Assembly (NCBI RefSeq): GCF_037038585.1
Contig: NC_092523.1
Coordinates: 46,269,501-46,333,500 of the forward strand
DNA: 64,000 bases
Direction of reading: 5' to 3'
Source: Patagioenas fasciata
Taxonomy: Eukaryota > Chordata > Aves > Columbiformes > Columbidae
Part shown: positions 48,851 through 61,700 of the stretch, one piece after another
Layout: the number at the start of each line of letters is the position of its first letter
Position numbering within the stretch: position 1 is the first letter of the stretch
The notes under the pieces: generated by a model
Told to the model about the DNA's origin: nothing
The model's input: the letters and a program-made list of their open reading frames with translations, nothing else
Databases searched by the model: none
Made by a program: the position numbers and the translations under genes

Positions 48851-50109
48851 CCACACTAAAATGTGAGGCTTTTCCACAGACAGAACTGACCTTTCTTGAG
48901 CAGAGATGTTTTGCATGGTGTTTAGTAACATGAGAAAGACCTGTTGAGTTGGGCATTCCTGCATAGAAAATAAAATTGTAGAAGATACTCAGGCATTGTT
49001 AATTATATTCAACCCATTAAGCACGAGCATCATACAGAGAAAAATCATTTAGGATTGACAGGTTTTTGTATTGCCATCCTTAGGCTTACCCTATGTTTAG
49101 AGTAACTCCCATTGATTTTTGCTGACATTAATGGCCCATTATCACTTAGATTCCATGTCTGGCAGACTGCTCTTTGCTGATCTCAATCCCCACCTCCTGT
49201 TCACAAAGCTCTCATGTTCTCTGGACGTTGCTGCTAAAGCAGCGACCAAGGAGTGGAGCAGCAGCAAGTGCACCAGAAGCAGCCCTTCCCAGCAGAAGCA
49301 GGTGTCACTGACACAGCTTTACCTTTGGGGACAATGGCAGCAGAAAGTGTCATTCTCCAGTCTCTATCATCTAGCAACCCAGCCCTGTTCTATTCCTTCC
49401 CTCCATCCCAGAAGGTGCAGCAGATCAAGGAGGGCCTGGCTGCAGGGAAGTAGTGGGAGTCTTGTGTCTTGCAGGACTGGAGGCTGGAGGCGTGTGGCCG
49501 GGTGCTGGGATGGGGTGAGTGAGGAGTGCAACTTCCAAGTCTAGGGAAGAGGGGAAGTAGACAGGGATCCCAAGAAAAGAGGCATGGTGAAACACATGGG
49601 TGAGGAGGGGCGGGTGGGGGGAAAGAGTGAAAGAGATTTTCCTGCCCTGCCAGGTCCTTGAAACCTTGCTTTCCTTCCACTGACAGCTCTTCAAACTTCA
49701 TTGACCCCCACTTAGTATCATTCCTTTCCTGAATCTCCAGTGATTACTTCCAGTCCCACACTTGTACCTCTGAGGCCATTAATGATCTCATCTCCTCAAA
49801 CCCATTCCTCCTCTCCATCCTAGCCTTTCTGCTTTATCATAGTCCTCCAGTTCTCATGCGGCACCTCCCTAACCCCTCCTCACCACCCTGGTGGCTTTTT
49901 CTACCCCAGGGCTGTGGGGTTGTCATTCTTGTGTACATTGTCAGGAATCCTCAGGTGATCTCCAGTGGCTGCAACCAACCTCACTCCTGATGGGAAGTGT
50001 ATTCTCACCCAGTGCAGTCAGCAGGTCTCCTCCTGTGTGTAAGTGTTCATCATGGAGATCAAGGAGCACATAAAAAAAAATCCAAAGTATTCTGCTCTGG
50101 CACCACCAT

Positions 50110-50444
50110 TTATTAATGTTTACAAATATATAAAGGGTGAGTGCCACAAGGATGGAACCAGGCTCTTCTCAATGACAACCAATGGTAGGACAGGGGGTAA
50201 TGGATTCAAATTGGAACACAAGAGGTTCCACTTAAATTTGAGAAGAAACTTCTCAGTGACAATGACAGAGCACTGGAACAGGCTGCCCAGGGAGGTTGTG
50301 GAGTCTCCTTCTCTGGAGACATTCAAAACCTGCCTGTATGCATTACTGTGTAACCTCATCTAGGTGTTCCTGCTCCGGCAGGGGGATTGGACTGGATGAT
50401 CTTTTGAGGTACCTTCCAATCCCTAACATTCTGTGATTCTGTGA
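50110..50444 (+). mobile_element. CR1 LINE 3' end
   Basis: A 335-bp copy covering the last about 85 codons of CR1 ORF2 (from [15 protein letters not shown] to the stop at 50363), then the short 3' UTR (GTTCCTGCTCCGGCAGGG) and the tail ATTCTGTGATTCTGTGA. It is closely similar to the matching part of the 36.6-kb copy, and so is of the same or a related subfamily. The coding remnant is in frame but has no reverse transcriptase and is not a gene. Confidence 0.93.
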
Positions 50445-51057
50445 CTTCCCATACTTCTCCCAGGGCCCAAACTTCTGGGTCCACATCCATAGAATTGTAT
50501 TCGTAAAGATGATTATTCTAATATTTCGGCCTTCTGTTTCATTGTTACCCTTCTTTGTCACTGTTCTCTCACAGAGAAGAAGCCCATGATAATGACATTC
50601 TGTGAATTTTACACAAAGCAAGTGTTGCTTCTGTATCTTGCCTTTGTGATATCTTCTATCCAATACCAGGATTCAAAGTTAAAATGTAAAGTTTTACTCA
50701 GCAAGAATGGTGTTAACCACACATCTGTAATCGACAGAAGTTCTTTGAAATTAACCATTCCATTTTGATGAAAATCCTTATTAACAAAGTGCCCATGTAT
50801 ATTTTACGTAGGAATATTTTCAGTTTTTGAATACCTATCTCATTCTAGTAAATGTTAGCTTTGCTTCAAATAATTTTAGCTTTTTGAGGCAGTGGAAGAG
50901 ATTTACTGTTTAGATAGTTTGGCGTGGGATCAGATGCAGTGTGATACCCAAGTAAAGACAACTACCTATAACATAGTATGTGTAAATGACACCAACACAG
51001 AATAAATACTAAGAGAATAAGTTAGTGGAAGCTGAAATTAACAGAGAGTAAAATTGA

Positions 51058-51104
51058 GAAAATATAGAAATAAAGCAGAAAATATAGAAATAAAGCAGAA
51101 AATA
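51058..51104. repeat. 20-bp tandem duplication, about 2.3 copies
   Basis: GAAAATATAGAAATAAAGCA occurs at 51058 and 51078 without mismatch, and a partial third copy follows. Confidence 0.92.
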
Positions 51105-51914
51105 CAACTTTATTGCAGCTTTCTATTGTAATAATCTCACTAGAAATGCTTAAACTGATTCCATTTATAAACTCTTAAATCCCCTCCTCGAGATGAGAGG
51201 GAACAACAATGTAAAATTCATGGAATCAACGAAGAGTAAACAGCCATGACTTCTAAAAGAGCTTTTGCTGCCGTTGTAACATCTCCAGGAGAGGTTCATG
51301 CTATAACTTCAGACTGCACGATAAATATGTCACAGAAGCTTAAGTGTTTCTTAACTTAAAGTGATTATTATATATCCTCATCTTATTGGTCTCCCAGCTA
51401 TTCACATTCAGGTTTTGAAGTGTCTGCTTTTATTCCAGCCCTACCATCCTTTTTTTTCTCTTCTGAAGTTGCATAGCAGTTGTTTGGGAAATCAGCCCCA
51501 GCCTCTCAGTGACTGATATGTAAATCAAAAACAAGTGGGAAAATTGTAACAAGCCTTTAGGGAGACAGAGTGGTTCTTTATGGCACATTCTTGATGCTCA
51601 AGCTAAGAGGAGCTATTTCTAAGGCTATCAGTTAGGAAGGAATTAATAAGTGAGGTTATTAGCATTGGAGTTGCTCACTTCAGGACTGCTATTTCAGTTC
51701 TCATTTAGGCTGGTAGTTACTGAAACTTGTCAGTGGCACAGCAAAGCTCTCGTGATCTCAGTCCATTTCTATCGAATCAGGGCTCAGAGAACATGACTAG
51801 CATGAACTGACTGTCTTGTCAAAGAGGCCGCTTGTAAAAACTAAAGAGCTAGATGTCTCTAGATGTCAGCTAAATATCTCCTAAAGGTGTCCTTGGACAG
51901 CCTGAGCTCTGTTT

Positions 51915-51979
51915 GTAGGTGAGCATAAGTGAAAACTCTAATGTAAGAAGAGTCTTACTTCTTACTTATGCTCACCTAC
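51915..51979. repeat. Perfect 16-bp inverted repeat with a nested hairpin
   Basis: GTAGGTGAGCATAAGT (51915-51930) pairs exactly with ACTTATGCTCACCTAC (51964-51979). Between and partly overlapping the arms, GTAAGAAG and CTTCTTAC form a second stem. The whole foldback is 65 nt, and further outward pairs exist with one wobble. See findings. Confidence 0.93.
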
Positions 51980-52723
51980 GAATGATTTTCCCAGGTGCTG
52001 AGATTAATTTGCTCTGTTTTGCTAAGAGAGTAACAGCGGCATAAGTTTTGTTGGAGAAATAATGAAGTGAAAAATAAAAATCAACAACAATTACACTAAT
52101 GAACAGTTATATAAAATCCATTAATTAAAAAGCAGGAAATGAAAGGGATTATAACTCTGCAAAAATTTTAAACATCGGAAGGGTAATACAGTTCATAGCT
52201 AGCTCTGTTATTAGATCACAAGCAATGCCCTACTTGAGAAGAAAATCAGAGAAACAAAATTTTCCTCATAAAAGTGTACCTACAGCAGAACAAAGATTGA
52301 CTTGGGGCTATGTAAAAGAGGTTTTACTGGTACTTTTATTGAGATTATTTAAATGATTAAAAAAAATAGGGGTTGACAGGTTTTCCATCCAACCATTAAT
52401 GTGAGAAAATACCATCTGCTCTATACGTGTTGTCAGAAGTAAAGAACGGAAAGTTATGGGGGTGTCCAAGCCAGCATAACAAAGGAGAGTAAAATATTTT
52501 TATTTGAACCATTTAAAGAAATCGAGATTTACCATTGCAGTCACAGATCAATATATAGTTATTTAAAATCAGGAAAATAGCTTATTAAAAGAAGAAAAAA
52601 CTTGGAAGCCAGGTGAAAATTGAAAATGCTGTGGTCCACAGGTGTCTGTTTTATTTTTATCCTACTTTTCTTTTTCCTTCTTCAGTACAAAGAACAAAAA
52701 ACAAAATCAAACCCAGAACTGGG

Positions 52724-52770
52724 ATATATATATATATATACACACACACATATACATATATATATATATT
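52724..52770. repeat. (TA)n-(CA)n-(TA)n compound microsatellite
   Basis: Alternating TA, CA and TA blocks over 47 bp, another probable polymorphic marker. Confidence 0.95.
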
Positions 52771-55289
52771 TGAACCTGCCATAAGTTAAGAGCCTGATTT
52801 AAATTCAAATGAACAAAATTAAAAAGCTGAATCTATTAAGGGGGATTACTTTACTACCAACCACAAGTCTGGGTCAGGTACTCACTCACCTCAATAGTAG
52901 CCAAGCACCATTCAGATAACTTACTGATTTACTGCAACAACAGCAAGAAAAATTGAAAACAGTGAAATGTACAAAATTGAAATTGAATATTTGTTCGCCC
53001 ATATTTTCCAGCTTTTGCAATATCGTTTCCAGTTATTGGAGGCAAATCTGACTTTTCTATGGTCACAGATTCACTATTACTTTCTTGCTCTTTTAATCAA
53101 TAATCACAGTAAATCCCTATAAACTTTCAAATCATCATTATTACATTCATGAAAAGTATCTAAAAGTATGAAAACAGTACCTTTGTGCTGAGATTAATTT
53201 TCTTTCCAGCTTTGAAAGGCATTCCTTGCATCCAAATATGTTAGGCTATTAAAAAGCAAATGATCTTGACATTTTATTTTAATAGCCTGACTTTGCTTTG
53301 GCCAAACATGAAACACTGAACTTCCAGGGTATGACCTTTCCCCACCAGTGTATGTTTTGGGAACACTGGGCTGAAGAGCAAAAGAGAGGGGAAAGAAACT
53401 GTTGAACCAATACCAGAGTAATCACCCCTTACTGAATGAATCATATGCTTTCTTAGATGGAAGAAGGGAATAAAAACCTTACCTGCTTTATTCTATATTC
53501 TGATATTTGTAAACATGTAAGTTATTCACAGATTAATCTGGGCCTCTTTCTTGTCCAGACAATAAACTTAGAGATTCCTGACTTCAGGATACTCACACTT
53601 TGTGAACACAGTGGTGCATTACCCAAAGCTACATAAGAGAAGAGAATGCATTTAGCTTGACAGAAGAACATACTGCACATGTGATTTTAGTAAAATCCTA
53701 GATATATTTGCATGTCAACTCTTTATAGCTCAGAAACCATATTAATGTGTCCCCTCCTATGGAGTCAAGTAAAAATATTCCAGAAGGGTGATCCACTGAG
53801 TAAGAAATTGTGCTTCTAAGTGAGACTGAAGGAATTAACACCTTTTTGTCTAAAGGAAAATATGAAGATGAGCACTTGTCCAAGTGGAACCTCCAGCATA
53901 TAAGGTGGTTGTAATATGACTTGCTAGAGACTGAGAGGTTGTGTGTGCCTCAAGAGCTGTATGTGTCCCACCTCCCTACTCACCTTGTAGTGGCCACTGT
54001 CAAAGGCAACATGTTTGACTAGATGGATGTAGCCAAGAAAATCTTTTGTTCTTATGGGAGATAGAGTAGAACTTGCCCTTGCACATTGTGCTTGTGTTTT
54101 TGTAGCCTTACAGTTCACAACTTATGAAGCATTTTGAAAAACTGGTTATTGAAAGAGGGAATGATGTAGCAGGAGGCTGAGAGAACTGAGAGGGGATTCT
54201 TATCATCACCATTGCCAGCAGGATGGAAACAATATTACAGACCAAAGGCTTGTGGTTTGTGTTTATACACCTGAGATTTGCAGTCAAAGTACAGGCTGTT
54301 GCTCATAGTTTTATAAGGCCTCTATTGCTAGAGGGTTAGATTGTTCATTTTTCTAGCAGGCTATTTCAGATAGCTGTTTGCAACATTCTCCATACATTTT
54401 TGGGGGTCGAACCAAAAGCAAAGCACCACGTTTAGTAGGATCTGTATAGATTCTACAGACAATTGAATTCCTTCTAAATTAATTTTAATTAATGAAATGG
54501 GTAATATTTCTGTCTTTTTTTTTTTGGCCAATAATACACAAGTATGAGGAAGAAGGATGTCTAAGAGTTCATAATTTTCCAAAAACTCCAGAATTCCACC
54601 TGGAAGTATGGGTTTCAACTAAAGCAAATCTGAAGCAATTTGCTCTGTACTTTTAGAATAGATTTTTCAATTGAAATGTAATAGCATGTGCTAGGAAATG
54701 ACTGGAGAAGAATATTGACCTCTGCATAGACCAACACAGAAAAATCTAGTGTACAAGAGGAAGTGCAAATAGTTAACATTATAAAAATACAGGCATGTAT
54801 TTAGTACAAGTGCTGACCTCCCTACATCAGCTCAAGATAATTTTGTAAAATCCTGTTCTTACGCTGCATGGGCAAGTGGAGTCAGGAAATCTTCATACAA
54901 TGTGTTTCTTCAGTGAGGGAGTACAGTAGTGCAAGCAGGGTTCTCAGTGAAGAGGCAACGGTTCGGTTTTGTGGTTTCAGTGTGCTGCTCTGTGGGAAAT
55001 GTAAAAACTCTGCTTTAAAAGTATGAAATAAAGACCAGAGAATTATATCCCCTTAACCAAGCTGCCAAAAATATTTATGGAACTAAAAATCTCATGAGTA
55101 TAAAAAAAATTCATAGTATGTAGATGTTTATACTGGGAACTTTCTATCATATTAGTAAATATATGAGAGAGAATAACCATATCCAACTATCTGTTTAGTG
55201 GCCGTTCAACCTTGGAAGCTGCTACGTGCCAATTATTAGCCCCCTGGGGACAGAAAAATGTTTTTTCTGGAGGGCTGGTTTTCTGGTTC

Positions 55290-55360
55290 TGTTCAGTTTG
55301 GGTGTGGTTTTTTTGTTGTTGTTTTGGGGGTTTTTGTTGTCAATTTTTTTTCCCCTGCTA
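55290..55360. repeat. GT/T-rich low-complexity tract
   Basis: TTTTTTGTTGTTGTTTTGGGGG-like composition ending in a T8C4 run. It gives rise to spurious F/V/W-rich frames. Confidence 0.8.
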
Positions 55361-55724
55361 TTTAAAAATCGTCTTTTTCTTACAGATTTCTTACAGATAT
55401 TGACAGATACATTTTCTCCTCAGTAACATGTTCCTTTTTCATGCAGCTCTGCTATCAACGACATTGACTTTTTCTAACAGGAAGATAAAGATACATGAAC
55501 CAAATATTTTTCATCTTATTCAAGCTCTTTTGAGCCTCTTACTTCAATGCTTTTGTTGCAATGATGGATGTTCCAGTTATAGTCATTAAGACATTAGAAC
55601 AGCCACGCTGCTTTTATTTTCGTTGATCAGGTAGTGAACTTTCCCGTTTCTGGCACAGCAACAGACAAGAATACAATGAAACTATTTATAAAATAAAAAT
55701 AAGAAGTGTCTAATTTAGATTAAC

Positions 55725-55740
55725 AAAAAAAAAAAAAAAA
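55725..55740. repeat. A16 homopolymer
   Basis: Uninterrupted A run in intergenic DNA, ending in GGGTGACC. Confidence 0.8.
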
Positions 55741-58700
55741 GGGTGACCACAGATGCCGGTACTGTTACTTAAAAGCTAATCAAGCAAGTGATGTGTAACA
55801 TCAAAGAGAAATTGACTTCAGTGAAAGACAGTCATTTTCTGATGTTAGCCACAAGGAGAAATCATTGATTTCAGTTGGAATCAAAAAGGTCACTTAGTCT
55901 TTCATTATTGTATGGTGCTGCTTGTTACCGGTTGTTTTGTGCCAGGTTCATCTTCCTTACTAATGTAATAGCATGGGACAGTAAGTACATAGCATCAAAG
56001 AAAATCTTTGCAAAAAAACAGGTACTAATTCATCTTACTGATCAGAATTGTCATAGAGTAAAAGCTAATTTAATCATGCCAATCACTGAACATGACTCAT
56101 CATGAACAACTAACATTTGCAAATTAACGAATAAACAGACAAAAACCAGTAAGCTTCATACAATACAGGTAGAAGATACTTGTTAAAGTTATTTCAGGAA
56201 AAAATGAGGAAAACATCAACAATAAGATTACAAATTTTCATTTTAGTTGAGCTATTAAGTCTGTGATTAATGCCACTAAGCAGTGTCCTCTTGTCCTTTC
56301 CAGGTGGAAAAGGACAGATGCCAGATTTCTGCTGAAGCAAGTGAAAACTGGACATATGGCTTGATTTATTACAAGTTATAAGTATTTCAAAGACATTTGA
56401 ATATTAACAGATTCCTTGGTTTAAGGAAATGATGAACTTACAGTACTAGAAATTTCCCACAAATATATTGTGTTACATATTGTGATCTATCATAATTCCA
56501 AAGCTATAAAAGTTCTCACAAAAGCTTATACAATGTCTGCTTTGCATTTCTTTCAGGCTCAAACCCTGTAGAACCTCTGAATAAAATTCAGGAAGAACAC
56601 GAGGCTTCACCTGCTTCCATGTCAAAAGCAAAGAAATAAAATGCAGATGCATGGCAATTTCAAAGCACAATCACAAATCAGTCCCCCACGGAGCAGTTGC
56701 CATTGAAAAATTGGCCAGGCATTGAGAATCTTTTCAGATATGAACTACATGTCAATTCTCCAATGAAAACCAAAACCTGACAGATTTTGCCAAGTTTTGG
56801 ACTGATAACATTCAAATGACTTTGATCACTGTATAGCTTGGATCTGAGAACTGCTTGCACTGAAGGAACCAGTTACTTCTAACCCTGCTCCCTCTGCTCT
56901 CTCTGAAGGTAGGAAAGATTCTTTGGGCTTTTTCCTCTGCATTTCATTGAGCACCAGCTGTAAAACAGTGATCCAAATCCTGATTCAGACTTAGAAGTTT
57001 TGGATCTACGCTTCAAATTGAGCACATTTGTCCTTTCAAATGCTCTGACACATCAGATAAGTATTTTCCTAAATGCAGATGCCTGGGAACAAATCACATA
57101 CTGACTGCTCGTGCTGAAAGCCACTCACTGCTTCACAGTGCACAAATTCTGCAATCCCTCAGCTGTAATGAGGAAAACCAAGATAATGATACTTGTATGC
57201 CTGTTCAAATACCTTTATACTTTTTACAATTTCCATGTTTATTAGAGGATAATTTTAGTATACACCTGATAAAATTTATTACTTATCACTTGACAATTAG
57301 GGTGCAGTTCTCGCTTTGAAAAATGTACTAAGCAGAAAACATGAAGAAATAACAAGGAAAGTTCTATGCAGTTCGGAACTGGCAGGTAGTATATGTCTGA
57401 AAAACTGTACGTTTGCAATTTTTTCATACTGAAAAGCTTTCTTCAGTCTTTATAATTTTTCAAAAGCCTGTCCTGCCTACCTGATGGAGAACTGCAGGAT
57501 GGTATCTTCATGAAATAACATTTTAGTCCAAACCAACTTGATTTTCTGGTTCTCTTGTGCTGTATCCATCTGATAGTTATTCAGAGAGGTATTTGATAGG
57601 GCCCTTTTGGTGCTTCATGCCTCACCTCAGCCATTTTTGACCCTAACATGTTTGTTCCATTTCTACAAATTAAATAAGCAGAACCTTATCCTACCCTGCT
57701 AGGAATGGGCCTTTTATTTGCCATTGCAAAGTCATAATAACAATTTTGCAGAGACAGAGTAATAATTAAAAACATTGTGAAATCTGGACATTGCATAACA
57801 CATTCTGCCTCCAGATGGTGAAACTAAGTGGTCTGTAAACACTTTACAGTATTGCTGGGGGAAGGGACATGGTGAAGAAAAGCGAGGGCTGTGGGTATGA
57901 ATTGGAATTTAAACCTTTCCTTATCCTTCACTTCGCAGGGGCAATCTTCTCATTGATCATTTCCAGGTCCATCATTTACGACTTACCATACAAGATAGGA
58001 TATAAATTTTTGCAGTGTTCAACTCCAAACAGAATTAGCTTTTTCACAAGACACCTCTTGCTACTGTGGTACTTGGAGGATCTTATCTTGTGCTGCAGAA
58101 CAGATCAAAGTCCTTCACTATACAGCAAGGTAAAACAGGTCAGAAACTGTCTCTAGAGGATATGGACACATCTAAGTTTCTACTTCTGAAAAGTTAAGGT
58201 GTATAGTGAAAATCTGACTCAGTTAGCAGTCAGGGAACTACTTTTTGTTTTTTCTTTATTTTGTGGCTTTTTTAAGTCTATGGAACAAATTTTGATCTCA
58301 TATTCTGAGCCTAGAAAAGCTGCAAATACTCTACACAGTTCTGAACAATGTAGGTTAAATTAAAGGACTTTGTTTTCCTGTGAGCTAATGTCACTCTAGA
58401 CAACAGCATCATTTTTCTCCTCCATTGCTTTGTAATGTTAATGTCTTTAGACCAGCTAAACCTAGCTGTGGATAAGTATTAGTTAACGACAGCAGATTAA
58501 TTACTGTCATCCAACATGTAGGTGCAAAAGAAACACACAAGAACCAGAAGAAATATATCCGTTCTCTGTGAGCACCACTCGAAATCATGTTTCTTCTCTC
58601 ACAGTCCCCTCTCCTCAATGCTCCTCAACTGCTGCTGCTGAGTAAGATATTCCAACAAATCTTTTCAGTTAGTCATTTCTCTAAAGTACTCATCATGTTG

Positions 58701-61700
58701 TCAGGAGTTGAACAAGTCTGATTATTTGCTGTGATAGATGAGCATTCTTGCATGGTGTAAGGGAGGTGAGAGAAAATGGAGGCACTGAGTTATCTGCTTG
58801 ATCCTGGTGGAAGTGAGGTCCAGAAACTTCTGCAGCTTGTCCAGTGGAGAAGTGAACAGGAACCTCAGGGCAGCAATAGCTCCAAACCTGCTTCTGCCTT
58901 TTAGTAGAAAACACGTTCAGCATGAATTTGTGCCTGTGGGTCATGTATTATGATCACTGATGTATTATTTCATGTTTACTATTAAATAGAGATCCCAAAT
59001 CAAGCAAAGTGATGATGCAGCAAGAAAGTAAAAAACATATTTTTAAAATCTCTCTCTTAGTAGTTTCTCTAGCAAGTCTGATGCCAGAAGTGTGCTTACC
59101 CTCAAAGTGTTGAATTTAAATCAACCCTCGTCATGAGTGGCAGCTCTACAGTCCTGTTTCTGCTGCTGCGACTGCACTTCATTTTATCTGTGGAAGACTC
59201 TAGGCATTTACATTAGGAGGTACCTGACCTGACTTTCAGTCCCCTGCAAGTTACTATTGTGCATTAAATCCAGTGGCTGAGACTCCACCAAAATTCTCAC
59301 ACTTGATAAGCTTTAACAGTATTGCTGTTCACCATCATAGGATGGCAATGTTATCTAAACATAAGTAATGTAAAACAAACTCTCTATTGTAAGAGGAACA
59401 GTTTTGGGAGACTTACTTAGCTGCTGCTTTCATGTTTCTAATACTTACGTCTGCATCAAGTAGTGAGAGGAATAAAAGATCAGGGACTGAGTCAATACAG
59501 TTTTACCAACCTTGTCAAAAGCTCCTTGTCCAAACTTCTTTTTTCTAAAAGCAAACTCCTTTCTCTGCAGCTGCCTTCAGCATGATGTGCTCTGTGACAC
59601 TATGGTTTTTCCCTGCCAGCACTGTTTGCAGGAGGGTCACAGGCCAGGGCATGTGAATGGTGAGTCAGATTTTCACAGTAACTGTAGATACTTGGGCTCT
59701 CACCACCACCCCTGATTTTGATGCAGGGTGTGCTTCACGAGAGGTTCCAGGGGATAAAGTCCCCGGCATTGAGCAACCAGCCAGCATTGAGATCCGGCCA
59801 TAGCACCAGCAACATCCCAGTGCCGGCATCTTGGCACTAGCACAGCAGAACACGCTGCACGGAACTGGCCTGCCCAGTTTCTGATGGAATAGCCCACATG
59901 ATTTCTTCTAATAGTAAGTGTTCATGCATACTATGATAAACCGCTCGGTAAAAGCTGCTTTTCAGTGCATTTCTGAAATTTCCTGCTGAAAGACAACACC
60001 TTTTGAAAATATTTACCCTTAGAAGGCAGGAGAAAAGTTCAAATAATGTTGTTTGAGGAGAAGAGCATGGGAGCAAGTTCACAGCCACAACACCCTCTCA
60101 CAGCAGATACCGCTCACAGTGGGCACCGTTTCCCCTTCTGCATTAGGACTCTCAGGTTCAGCACGAGAAGAGCATCTGAATGAAGATGCTTGGTTGGTAC
60201 GAGGCAGACCTGCAGCACCCCTCTTCTGTCCAGATGTGATTCTTCTCTAAGTCTTCCAACAGTGCAAGTCAAGACTAGGCTGAAGAGCCCTCCAAATCAG
60301 TCTACTGTAAAAATTATACTGATTTTCCTTTTTCGGCAGAGCTCATACGTTATTTGCAGATAGTCTCCAGTGAATTACTCTCTATTATTTCTGTCTTGAA
60401 AAGTTTGAATTGCTCTACAATAGAGTGTTGCTGAAAGATGGCCTCTCCCATTGCTCCATTTTCTCTGCCACATTCTTTTAACCGATGTCAAAGCACTAAG
60501 CCTAAGACATGGTCTTCATATAACATGGTGAAGACAGAAAAGAAGAGCACAACCTTATTGGATGGGGCAAGCTCTAAGGAAATTCAAGGAATGAAAGCTG
60601 TGAAATTAAATGCACCTCTGACTTGGAAGGAAGCAATTTAGGAGAGAGGGCAAGTCAGGAAAGGGAAACATCACTTAACTATAATTAAGCAGCAAAAGAA
60701 AACAGGATAGAAAATCCTGCTTAGGTATCTCATTTATAGACAAAAAATATGCTAGCAATAGAAATAAATAACAATGACTATAATGAGAACTGTATTTGCT
60801 TGAAATATAAGGAGGATAATAATAATACCAATTTAATACTGAGTTAAGGGAGATCAGCAAAACTCCAGTGTCTTTTAAAATATATTACTTTTAACAACAA
60901 AAGGAGAGAAATCTAAATGAGGCCTTCCACAGACCAATGCACTAAACTACATGAATTCATATTTAAGGAGAGTCTCAAGGTGTGTTTCTTATTTACTGGT
61001 ATTTATTCTCAGATTTAATAGCAGTATAGCCTTCTTCCAGTCCAGTTCTTTGGCTGCAGTTCATTTTGGATAATTATACTCTGCCTCACTAAATGTGTTC
61101 TGTTCTTCTGTGGCTCCATGGGTATTTCGTCTCTTGGATGAGGCTGAGGGTAGGTCTGCACAGGGGGCCTTCCTCTGTCCACCTTCTTGGGCTCACCAGG
61201 CATCTCTGCAGGCATCTCTGACTTTCAGTTCATCAGTTAACAATTGGCTAATATACATTCTAATCATATTTCATTTATTATGAGATGTTGCAATAGGGAT
61301 ATGTGTTTATAGATGAGTACTATACACATAGCCCAAGGGCTGGACTTTCGTAGGAAAACACCAGTATTATAGTTTTCGTAGTCATTACCGAGGAGCTATC
61401 TCTTTTCAATAAAATATGCTGCAGAAAACCACAGAGGACAAACTGTGATCTTCACTATATGTGTCACTTGGGTACATCTGGGACGATTATGATATAAAAA
61501 TAAGGCTATAGATGCTGTTGACAAATAGTGCTTTTGTTGTGACAGGTTAAAGGAGCTCTGGAAGAATCGAACTGGCCATGTATGATACCACTGAAGGTCT
61601 ACAGTGTAGTGTTGACCCGTCAGAAGCCACAGGCTCTTTCAAATATGCATGAAAATGTGAACAATCTGCTGGCATATTTGATCTCAAAGTTACTGTATTC

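Larger units (their letters stand above)
40673..50109. other. Intergenic, nothing coding recognised
   Basis: AT-rich; holds the 46.03-kb hairpin and an old repeat-like segment at 48.8 kb. A C/T- and G-rich patch at about 49.2-49.9 kb carries several short overlapping frames on both strands with no recognisable product. Confidence 0.5.

Noticed and set aside
49119..49701. Overlapping frames of 89-141 codons on both strands
   Set aside because: Base-composition effect; no shared or known domain, and frames on both strands are equally open.
50043..50363. 106-codon plus-strand frame as a gene
   Set aside because: It is the C-terminal remnant of CR1 ORF2 joined by chance to upstream sequence.
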